Part shown: positions 1 to 6,478 of the stretch, one piece after another
Layout: the number at the start of each line of letters is the position of its first letter
Numbering within the stretch: the first letter of the stretch is position 1
From: Ruminococcus sp. AM36-2AA
GTDB taxonomy: Bacteria; Bacillota; Clostridia; Lachnospirales; Lachnospiraceae
Assembly: GCF_003461955.1 (NCBI RefSeq)
Contig: NZ_QTYB01000003.1
Span: 242,319 to 281,263, forward strand
Length of the DNA: 38,945 bases
Direction of reading: 5' to 3'
Notes under the pieces: generated by a model
What the model was told of the DNA's origin: nothing
What the model saw: only the letters and a program-made list of their open reading frames with translations
Databases searched by the model: none
Translations under genes and position numbers: made by a program

Positions 1-31
1 TCACAATCCAAAAAAGAAAAACACACAAACA

Positions 32-520
32 TTACAGATTCAAAGGAAGTCGTCCCACAACTTCCTTTGTCAAAACACCTATGAGAATCCCCGCCAGAAC
101 CCCGGCCACCAGCAGTGCCGGTGCATAAACCATCAGACTCGTATTACTCACCACGATCATGGCAACGATCAATTGCCCAATATTGTGCGTAACCCCACCA
201 GCCACACTGATCCCGATCAGACTAAACCCGGAATGTTTTTTCAGCAGATTCATCACAGTCAAACTAAGCGCGGCGCCAGCCATACTATATAAAATACTGA
301 ACAGATTTCCAAACATAAACCCAATCACAAGTATCCTGACAACGGACACAAGAGCCGCCTCTTTCGCAGAATACCGATCCAGGATAAAAAGCACTGCCAG
401 GTTTGCAAGTCCGAGCTTGATTCCCGGAATTCCTGCAAACACAGGAATCAGGGACTCCATATATCCCAAAATGATCGCTACTGCGGAAAATAATCCAAGA
501 TAAGCTGTTTTTCGTTTCAT
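32..520 (-). CDS. Gx-family / heptaprenyl diphosphate synthase component I-like membrane protein
   Basis: A 162-residue, almost wholly hydrophobic protein with about five predicted membrane helices. It resembles the 'Gx transporter' family (also named heptaprenyl diphosphate synthase component I), which looks like the substrate-binding S component of an ECF importer. The GIPGIKLGLANLAVL stretch after the first helix is typical of the family. The start has an AAAGGG site 9 bases upstream. It lies 109 bases downstream of the NusG domain II gene on the same strand, so the two probably form one operon divergent from the FMN/ApbE genes. Genes of this family often sit beside ApbE and FMN-binding genes in Firmicutes, so a role in quinone or flavin supply to surface redox proteins is plausible. 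The substrate is unknown. Confidence 0.8.
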   Translation of the reverse strand: MKRKTAYLGLFSAVAIILGYMESLIPVFAGIPGIKLGLANLAVLFILDRYSAKEAALVSVVRILVIGFMFGNLFSILYSMAGAALSLTVMNLLKKHSGFSLIGISVAGGVTHNIGQLIVAMIVVSNTSLMVYAPALLVAGVLAGILIGVLTKEVVGRLPLNL

Positions 521-629
521 AAATAAACCCTTTCATTTGTTACAGATGTGTCCCGGACCAAATGTCATCTGTCGGAGGAGAGCTGCATGGCGAACGCACA
601 TTACGCATATATTCCGTAACATCTTCATC

Positions 630-1004
630 TTACGTCACCGCATCAATCTTCGGTGAACTCTTCGAATCCGAATCCTCCGTGGTATTTTCTCCTTCTATCA
701 CCACTTTGTTAGGAAGACAGATAATAGAACCGCCATGTTCATCCACAGCTTTCTGTTTCATACAGTAATGATCCGGACAGGTTGCTTCGATCATGGTAAC
801 TTTTCCGTTTTTGATCTCGCAGACATTGGTGTCTCCGATATGTATGACCTGATCCTGGGAAAGAGAATAAGTTCCGAATTCTTTTCCGTCAACGGTAATA
901 CGGATCGTATTGTGGGAACGTTTCCCTGTGATCTGAAAACCAAGCCAGAGAACCCCGGCCAGAATCAGGATCCCGGCAATAAAAATCACTTCTTTTTTCT
1001 TCAA
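630..1004 (-). CDS. NusG domain II-containing membrane-anchored protein
   Basis: A 124-residue protein. One N-terminal membrane helix (about residues 5-25) is followed by an extracytoplasmic beta-rich domain of the NusG-II type, with the family features ITVDGKEFGTYSL, a CPDHYC pair and IICLPNKVVIE. The start codon is TTG (bases 1004-1002), supported by CGGAG 8 bases upstream; no upstream ATG fits better. The last 18 residues or so are acidic, serine-rich and probably disordered. This stand-alone domain is unrelated to transcription elongation by NusG, and its biochemical function is not known to me. It is commonly found with ApbE and FMN-binding genes, as here, and probably works outside the membrane in the same redox system. 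Confidence 0.85.
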   Translation of the reverse strand: MKKKEVIFIAGILILAGVLWLGFQITGKRSHNTIRITVDGKEFGTYSLSQDQVIHIGDTNVCEIKNGKVTMIEATCPDHYCMKQKAVDEHGGSIICLPNKVVIEGENTTEDSDSKSSPKIDAVT

Positions 1005-1076
1005 AATAAAAACTCCGTTTCTGTCACAGATTCAGAAAAAATCATATCATACTCCCATTCAAAAGGCAAATATAAG

Positions 1077-1090
1077 TTAAGGATATCTAA
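1077..1090. promoter_or_regulatory. possible operator (TTAAGGATATCTAA)
   Basis: A 14-base imperfect dyad upstream of the minus-strand NusG-II gene. It shares ATATCTAA with the better site at 1205-1218, and AGATAT occurs twice on the minus strand around it (direct repeat spaced by TGGTT). It may serve the divergent promoter, for which I find only a weak candidate. Speculative. Confidence 0.25.
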
Positions 1091-1162
1091 CCAATATCTG
1101 GAAAAGTTACAGCAAAAATTAAAGATACGGAGAAAAAAGTTACCGCGTACTAACAAAAAGTA

Positions 1163-1191
1163 TAGACAAGAAAAAAATCAGGTGATATAAT
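1163..1191 (+). promoter_or_regulatory. sigma-A-type promoter of the FMN-binding/ApbE operon
   Basis: TAGACA at 1163-1168 and TATAAT at 1186-1191 are separated by 17 bases. Transcription would start near 1198, giving a leader of about 157 bases before the first gene. The TTAG-N6-CTAA dyad lies directly downstream, a position suited to repression. Confidence 0.6.
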
Positions 1192-1204
1192 ACCTAGCTG
1201 TAAG

Positions 1205-1218
1205 TTAGCAATATCTAA
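1205..1218. promoter_or_regulatory. TTAG-N6-CTAA palindrome, candidate metal-regulator operator
   Basis: TTAGCAATATCTAA begins 14 bases after the -10 hexamer at 1186-1191. The same TTAG-N6-CTAA frame occurs as TTAGTTACAACTAA beside the feoA -10 box at 38750-38763. DtxR/IdeR-type operators are built from TTAG/CTAA half-sites, so an iron- or manganese-responsive repressor is a reasonable guess. A second dyad with a two-base spacer (TTAGAACTAA) lies at 1237-1246. Confidence 0.35.
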
Positions 1219-1354
1219 TTAAAGAAAAATGATTAATTAGAACTAATCTATAAATATGAGTAAAAGATATATAACTTATTCAAAAAACGGTTATGTGCAG
1301 ATGATAGGAACGGACTGTGAATATCTGACTGACTAAATACAGGGGAGAAAAGAG

Positions 1355-1957
1355 ATGAAAAACCAGAATTTTTATATGAGAGTGATTTCTTTACTGCTGG
1401 TAGTTCTGGCTGTGCTTTTTTATAACAGCAGTATGAAAGCCCAGGCAAACGAAAAAGAAATTTCGGCTCTGACAGATAAGGTAGACACGCTTCAGGAGCA
1501 GCAGAATGAACTTCTCAGTGCACTGGAGACAAGCTATGCAAACCGTATGCAGAATCAGGCAGCATCCACAGGAACTGACAGCAGTAATGCAGATTCAACA
1601 GACGGTGACAAGGCAGCAGACACTTCGGACGGCAAGACATCCGATGCAAACGCGGAGGACACAGCAGCGCCAGATTCCGATAACGTATATAAAGATGGAA
1701 CTTACACAGGAGAAGCTGATGGATACGGCGGAACCATTCAGGTGGAAATGACACTTGCCAGTGATGAAATTACATCCATTAATGTGGTCAGTGCACCAGG
1801 TGAGGACAGCGCATATCTTTCACAGGCAGAGAGTGTGATCGATTCCATCTTAAGTGCGCAGAGTACAGATGTGGATACTGTATCAGGAGCAACTTTCAGT
1901 TCTACAGGAATCCTGAATGCGGTGGATGATGCACTTGGAAAGGCGGAAAACTCATGA
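1355..1957 (+). CDS. membrane-anchored single-domain FMN-binding protein
   Basis: A 200-residue protein. An uncleaved signal/anchor helix (about residues 8-25) is followed by a short coiled-coil-like stretch (about 30-60), a low-complexity Asp/Ser/Thr/Ala linker (about 65-110) and a C-terminal FMN-binding domain (about 112-198). That domain carries DTVSGATFSS, with the SGAT acceptor motif at 177-180 whose last threonine is the expected site of covalent FMN attachment by ApbE. It also has the usual entry sequence YKDGTYTGEADGYGG. The domain is of the NqrC/RnfG type but lacks the other subunits of those pumps. The start has GGGGAG upstream. It is the first gene of a tight operon: its stop overlaps the start of the next gene (ATGA). 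Its likely role is a surface-facing flavin electron carrier. Confidence 0.9.
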   Translation: MKNQNFYMRVISLLLVVLAVLFYNSSMKAQANEKEISALTDKVDTLQEQQNELLSALETSYANRMQNQAASTGTDSSNADSTDGDKAADTSDGKTSDANAEDTAAPDSDNVYKDGTYTGEADGYGGTIQVEMTLASDEITSINVVSAPGEDSAYLSQAESVIDSILSAQSTDVDTVSGATFSSTGILNAVDDALGKAENS

Positions 1958-2727
1958 AAAAAAGACAGCGGGAAGTAAGGCTGATGCGTGCGGGGATACA
2001 GCTGGCATTTTTTATTGCTGCCCCGTCTCTGTTTTCCACAGCTTTTGCGGGAATCAAATCAATTTTTCTCGCCATTGCGGCCGGTCAGCCGGTAGAGTGG
2101 AACTCCTTTCTGACTGTAACAGCAGTGCTTCTGATCTTTACGTGTTTTTTCGGAAGACATTTCTGCGGATATGCATGTGCATTCGGATCTTTTGGAGATG
2201 CCGTGTATGAAGGTTTTTCTCTGATATGTATGAAATGTTTTCATAAAAAAAAGAAACCAGCTCTTTCTGAAAGAATGGTACACAGACTTCAGAAAGTCAA
2301 ATATATCGTACTGGCCCTGATTTTACTTTCCTGCCTTACAGGAGTATACGGAAAGCTTACAGGAACCAGCCCGTGGGATGTTTTTTCCATGATTACAGCA
2401 GGACGTTTCCCTAACAGTAAATATCTGGCGGGAATCGTGATTCTGGTTCTGATCATGGTGGGAATGTGTACACAGGAACGTTTTTTCTGCCAGTTTCTCT
2501 GCCCTATGGGAGCGGTTTTTGCATTAATGCCGATCCTTCCGGGAGCACTTTTTCAGAGAAACCGTGAAAAATGTCCGCCGAAATGCGGTCTCTGTAAAAA
2601 AAGATGTCCGGCTCATCTGGATATTGACGGCGACACGGCCAGGTCCGGCGAATGTCTTTGCTGCCACGCATGTGCGGCAACCTGTCCGAGAAAAAATATT
2701 CACATTGGAACAAATGAGGGAAATTAA
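1954..2727 (+). CDS. NapH-like membrane polyferredoxin (4Fe-4S binding protein)
   Basis: A 257-residue integral membrane protein with about four or five helices. Two membrane-edge cysteine motifs typical of the NapH/NosR family are present: FCGYACAFG (about 69-77) and FCQFLCPMG (about 177-185). The C-terminus carries two ferredoxin-like cysteine clusters, CPPKCGLCKKRCP (about 207-219) and CLCCHACAATCP (about 233-244), each able to hold a 4Fe-4S centre. It probably passes electrons from a membrane or cytoplasmic donor to the flavinylated surface proteins. Its ATG overlaps the preceding stop codon, and apbE follows after 3 bases, so translational coupling is likely. No periplasmic nitrate or nitrous oxide reductase gene is nearby, so I do not name it napH. 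Confidence 0.85.
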   Translation: MKKRQREVRLMRAGIQLAFFIAAPSLFSTAFAGIKSIFLAIAAGQPVEWNSFLTVTAVLLIFTCFFGRHFCGYACAFGSFGDAVYEGFSLICMKCFHKKKKPALSERMVHRLQKVKYIVLALILLSCLTGVYGKLTGTSPWDVFSMITAGRFPNSKYLAGIVILVLIMVGMCTQERFFCQFLCPMGAVFALMPILPGALFQRNREKCPPKCGLCKKRCPAHLDIDGDTARSGECLCCHACAATCPRKNIHIGTNEGN

Positions 2728-2730
2728 TCT

Positions 2731-3792
2731 ATGAGATCTCATGCTCTGAAAAAGAAAGCTTTTCTGGCAACGGCTGCAGCTGCAGGAATTACCATGGTTT
2801 TTCCTGTATTATGCGTAGCTTCGGAAAATGACATACAGACATATACCAATACAGATTTTGCCATGGATACTGTGGTATCAGAAACACTTTATACCACAGG
2901 AGACGATATAAACAGTAAACTGACATCTGTACTGACAGATGTGGAAACAAACCTTCTTTCATGGACCAATGAAAGTTCCCAGATTTACAAGGTGAACGCA
3001 GACAGCGGAAAAGATAAGGAGATTTCCGATGAACTTTCCGGATATCTGGAACGCCTTCTGAAGATTGCGAAAGATTCTGAGGGGGCTTTTGATCCGACCA
3101 TCGGAAAACTGATCCGCCTGTGGGATATTGGCGGGGAAAACCAGAAAATTCCAGAAAAAGTGGAAATCAAAAATGTTCTGAAAGATTCCGGATATCAGAA
3201 AGTTTCTCTTGACGGAACTACGATCCATATGGACGAGGGATGCTCACTGGATCTTGGCGCAGCCGGAAAAGGAATTGGCTGTGACTCCATTCTGGAATAT
3301 CTGGAAACACAGAAGGATGTTTCTGCGGCACTTATGAACCTTGGGGGAAGCAGTGTCATGACTTATGGGAGCAAACCGGACGGTTCTTCCTGGAACGTGG
3401 CAGTGACAGATCCCCGTGCTGAAAATGACGACGATTATCTTGGTGTGGTTGCCTTAAATGGCACAGAATTTCTTTCCACATCCGGAGATTACGAGAAATA
3501 TTTTATCGAAGATGGTGTAAGGTATCATCACATTATGGATCCGTCCACCGGTTATCCGGCAAAAAGCGGAGTGACCGGAGTTACGGTAGTCTGCGACACA
3601 GGCCTTGAGGCAGACGCACTTTCCACCGCATGTTTTGTGCTGGGGGTGGAAAAAGGTGCCGAACTGTTGAAAACTTACGGTGCGGACGGACTCTTTGTGG
3701 ATGAAGATCACCATGTGTATCTCACTGAGGGGATGAAAGAGCGGTTCAGCCTGCTTGCGGATTCCTACAGCGTGGAGGATATCATCGAATAA
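2731..3792 (+). CDS. apbE: FAD:protein FMN transferase (ApbE family)
   Basis: A 353-residue exported protein. An N-terminal signal peptide (about residues 1-30) has a hydrophobic core but no clear lipobox. The ApbE fold follows, with family landmarks LDLGAAGKGIGCD (substrate pocket), LMNLGGS, FLSTSGDYEKYF, HHIMDPSTGYPA and the metal-binding segment EADALSTACFVLG. ApbE cleaves FAD and transfers FMN to the threonine of the SGAT motif in exported acceptors, using magnesium. Acceptors are encoded on both sides: one site at 1355-1957 and three at 6479-8044. It sits 3 bases after the polyferredoxin gene in the same operon. The length fits the family. Confidence 0.95.
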   Translation: MRSHALKKKAFLATAAAAGITMVFPVLCVASENDIQTYTNTDFAMDTVVSETLYTTGDDINSKLTSVLTDVETNLLSWTNESSQIYKVNADSGKDKEISDELSGYLERLLKIAKDSEGAFDPTIGKLIRLWDIGGENQKIPEKVEIKNVLKDSGYQKVSLDGTTIHMDEGCSLDLGAAGKGIGCDSILEYLETQKDVSAALMNLGGSSVMTYGSKPDGSSWNVAVTDPRAENDDDYLGVVALNGTEFLSTSGDYEKYFIEDGVRYHHIMDPSTGYPAKSGVTGVTVVCDTGLEADALSTACFVLGVEKGAELLKTYGADGLFVDEDHHVYLTEGMKERFSLLADSYSVEDIIE

Positions 3793-3883
3793 ACGTAAGT
3801 TTCAAAGCAGTTTGACGGTATTTACGGTAGTAACCCCTGGAAAGGTTTCTATAAATATTTCACATTTTTAGGAGGAATAAGTA

Positions 3884-6316
3884 ATGCATAAGTGGAATCT
3901 ACTGAAAAAAACAGCTCCCTGCATCTTAAGTCTTGCAGTGGCAGCAACAAGTTTTCCTACAGCTGTAATGGCAACAGACCTGGACAGCAGCATTGTAGCA
4001 GACGAAACCGAGCAGAGCGATGAGGAAGAGATTGCTGAGGTTTCCGATTACGAGGCAGCTGCGGGAGAGGCTGCTGATGCAGAAGAAATTGCGGCAGAGG
4101 ACCAGAGCGCTGATGAGATCACAGAGGAAAGCGCAGCAGAGAATACGGAGGAAGAAACTTCCGGTGCAGACGAATTTACAGCAGCAGAAGATGAGACAGA
4201 GGCATTTGCGGATTCTGATGAACTTCAGGGAGAGTATCAGTATGTGTATGCAGGCCTGACCTGGGCAGAGTACTGGGCATCTGAAGGTGTGTATGCAGCA
4301 GGAGATACAACTTCTTCTGAGGAATTGGACGGCCATAAGGAACTTGACAAAGGTGCTTTTGATACGGTAACAAGAGCAACTACAAACCATGGACTTCACA
4401 GAGGAAGCTTCCAGACAGAGACAACTATCGTGGCAGAGGACGGAAGCAGATATCCGATCGCAACATGGGTGGATCAGAATACTATCAAGCTGACAGACGG
4501 AAAAACTGTAGGATTTAAAAAAGGAACCATTACAAAAGCAGACGGAACAACCGTAGATATGGATCATTATGAAGTATATGGCCTGAAATACGTTCCGGTT
4601 GCTGTAAGAACAGAAGATTATGCAGCATTTTGCCAGAAATACAACGTAGTTACCAATGATGGTGTACTGGAAGGTGGATATGGTGAGGTACAGCTGAGCG
4701 CCTATACAGCAACAGCAGCAGTAACAGCAGATACCAACGGTCTGAAATATGCAGTGAAAAACGGCGACAGCTTTACATTTGAGGCAAGAAAAACAGGAGC
4801 AGATTCCGGAATCAAGGATCAGGCTCAGAAAACAGCGACAAATGTAACACCGACTGTAAAAGATGCAAGCGGAAGCTACGGAGAATTCCTCCGTGTAGAT
4901 ATTACAGGAGACGGATACGGAGATCTTGGAGCAAACATGCAGGCAGTACGTTGGGATTACTGTGGAGATGACGCTACAGGAACAAAGGTGCTGAGATCTT
5001 TCGGAACCAAGTTTGCGGCAGATAACTGGATGCATAAAGCCATGGGAATCCAGCTTGGACTTACCGATTCTTTAAGATGCCAGCTTCCGGAAGGAACAGA
5101 CGGAACCGGATACTGGAGACTGACAGTATACGCACTTGGCTATGCAGACTACAGTTTTGTGGTACAGGCTACAGACGCAAATATTGTAAAACCATCTGAA
5201 GAGCCGGCAGATACAACTGCTCTTACAAAAGAGGTTGAAACAGCAAAAGCACTTGCTGAGAACGATTATACAAAAGCGACCTGGGCAGCAATGCAGACAG
5301 AGCTTCAGGAGGCAGAAGAGCTTCTTGCAAGAGAAGATGCAACACAGGCAGAGGTTGATGAGGCACTTGAGCATCTTAAGGCAGCAGAAGCAGCTCTTGT
5401 AAAAGTGACAGTTACTCTTGACAAAACATCTGCAACCATTTACACAGGAAAAACAGTTACTCTGAAGGCAACTTCAAATGATACAGCTAAGACAGTAACA
5501 TATACAACCAGCAACAAAGCAGTAGCAACAGTATCAAGCACAGGTGTTGTAAAAGGTGTGAAAGCCGGAACTGCAGTGATCACTGCAAACTGCGGAAACG
5601 CAACAGCAACCTGCAAAGTAACTGTAAAAACATCCACTGTTAAATTTACAAAAACATCCACAACTGTATACACAGGAAAAACTGTTACAGTAAAGGCAAC
5701 AGCAACTCCATCCGCGACTGTAAAATATACAAGCAGCAATACAAAGATTGCTACAGTAAACGCAAGCACAGGTGTTGTAAAAGGAATCAAAGCCGGAACA
5801 GTGACAATCACTGCAACAACAAGCACAGGTCTTAAGACAACCTGCAAGGTAACTGTAAAAGCTCCATCTGTAAAATTCGCAAAGAAATCTGCAGTTGTTT
5901 ACAAAGGAAAAACAGCCACTGTAAAAGCAACACTGGCCGGAGTATCCTCTGTAACATATAAGAGCAGCAATACAAAGATCGCAACAGTAAACAGCAAGAC
6001 AGGTACCGTAAAGGGAATCAAAGCCGGAACTGTAACGATCACAGCAACAAGCGGAAAACTGAAAGCAACCTACAAGCTGACAGTTAAGAACCCGACCTTT
6101 ACACTTACAAAATCCTCTGCAACAATTGCAAAAGGAAAAACAACAACCATCAGATCCAAAGCAACACCAGTATCCACTGTTACATACACAAGCAGCAACA
6201 AGAAAGTTGCAACCGTAACAGGCAAAGGTGTTGTAAAAGGAATCAGCAAAGGTAAAGCAACCATCACAGTTAAATGCAACGGAATTACAAAGAAATTTGT
6301 GGTAACTGTTAAATAA
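3884..6316 (+). CDS. secreted Tp47-like protein with FIVAR-like and four Ig-like (Big_2) domains
   Basis: An 810-residue protein with an AGGAGG ribosome site. Order: signal peptide (about 1-30, no lipobox), a very acidic Glu/Ala/Asp linker (about 31-115), a domain strongly recalling the treponemal 47-kDa lipoprotein Tp47 (about 117-432), a helical FIVAR-like segment (about 444-505), then four Ig-like group 2 repeats of about 75 residues (about 508-810). Tp47 landmarks, compared from memory: LTWAEYWASE, FDTVTRATTNHG, YGLKYVPVAV, VRWDYCGDDA, SFGTKFAADNW and GYWRLTVYALGY. Tp47 is a membrane lipoprotein reported to bind penicillin and hydrolyse beta-lactams; its physiological role is unsettled. 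The Big_2 tail suggests cell-wall or surface attachment. Its place between apbE and a triple FMN-binding gene suggests a redox or flavin-linked role, which is inference. No SGAT motif is present in it. Confidence 0.8.
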   Translation: MHKWNLLKKTAPCILSLAVAATSFPTAVMATDLDSSIVADETEQSDEEEIAEVSDYEAAAGEAADAEEIAAEDQSADEITEESAAENTEEETSGADEFTAAEDETEAFADSDELQGEYQYVYAGLTWAEYWASEGVYAAGDTTSSEELDGHKELDKGAFDTVTRATTNHGLHRGSFQTETTIVAEDGSRYPIATWVDQNTIKLTDGKTVGFKKGTITKADGTTVDMDHYEVYGLKYVPVAVRTEDYAAFCQKYNVVTNDGVLEGGYGEVQLSAYTATAAVTADTNGLKYAVKNGDSFTFEARKTGADSGIKDQAQKTATNVTPTVKDASGSYGEFLRVDITGDGYGDLGANMQAVRWDYCGDDATGTKVLRSFGTKFAADNWMHKAMGIQLGLTDSLRCQLPEGTDGTGYWRLTVYALGYADYSFVVQATDANIVKPSEEPADTTALTKEVETAKALAENDYTKATWAAMQTELQEAEELLAREDATQAEVDEALEHLKAAEAALVKVTVTLDKTSATIYTGKTVTLKATSNDTAKTVTYTTSNKAVATVSSTGVVKGVKAGTAVITANCGNATATCKVTVKTSTVKFTKTSTTVYTGKTVTVKATATPSATVKYTSSNTKIATVNASTGVVKGIKAGTVTITATTSTGLKTTCKVTVKAPSVKFAKKSAVVYKGKTATVKATLAGVSSVTYKSSNTKIATVNSKTGTVKGIKAGTVTITATSGKLKATYKLTVKNPTFTLTKSSATIAKGKTTTIRSKATPVSTVTYTSSNKKVATVTGKGVVKGISKGKATITVKCNGITKKFVVTVK
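5404..6316 (+). repeat. four tandem Ig-like (Big_2) coding repeats
   Basis: Four units of about 75 codons encode the same pattern: a YTGKTVT-like strand, SSNTKIATV-like strand, GVVKGIKAGT turn and a closing TCKVTVK strand. Units 2 and 3 are most alike, and unit 4 is the most diverged. The DNA is rich in aca/gta codons, which produces the long spurious minus-strand reading frames here. Confidence 0.75.
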
Positions 6317-6342
6317 TACAACGGTTCATCAAAGAGTAGGAA

Positions 6343-6380
6343 CCTCTGCCGCAGGTATACGGAAATATCTGCGGCAGAGG
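6343..6380 (+). terminator. hairpin between the Tp47-like and triple FMN-binding genes
   Basis: Perfect 12-bp arms at 6343-6354 and 6369-6380 (CCTCTGCCGCAG and its complement) enclose a 14-base loop. Only a weak T-rich stretch follows (TCTGCTCATTTT). It is either a leaky terminator or an mRNA-stabilising hairpin that sets the ratio of the two proteins. Confidence 0.55.
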
Positions 6381-6478
6381 TCTGCTCATTTTCTGTGGCG
6401 GTTCGGAAAATGACCGGAAACGCCGTAAAGAGCATATACCTGACAGAAGCCGCACAAAAAGAGGGGAGAAAAAGAATT

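Noticed and set aside
3926..5035. 369-codon minus-strand frame opposite the Tp47-like gene, and similar frames in the Ig-like repeats (5440-5847)
   Set aside because: Highly biased Cys/Ser/Val composition caused by repetitive codons of the real gene; no ribosome site.
6395..6478. N-terminal extension of the triple FMN-binding gene from a GTG start
   Set aside because: No ribosome site, it lies just after the hairpin, and the added residues do not look like a signal; ATG 6479 has GAGGGGAG upstream.
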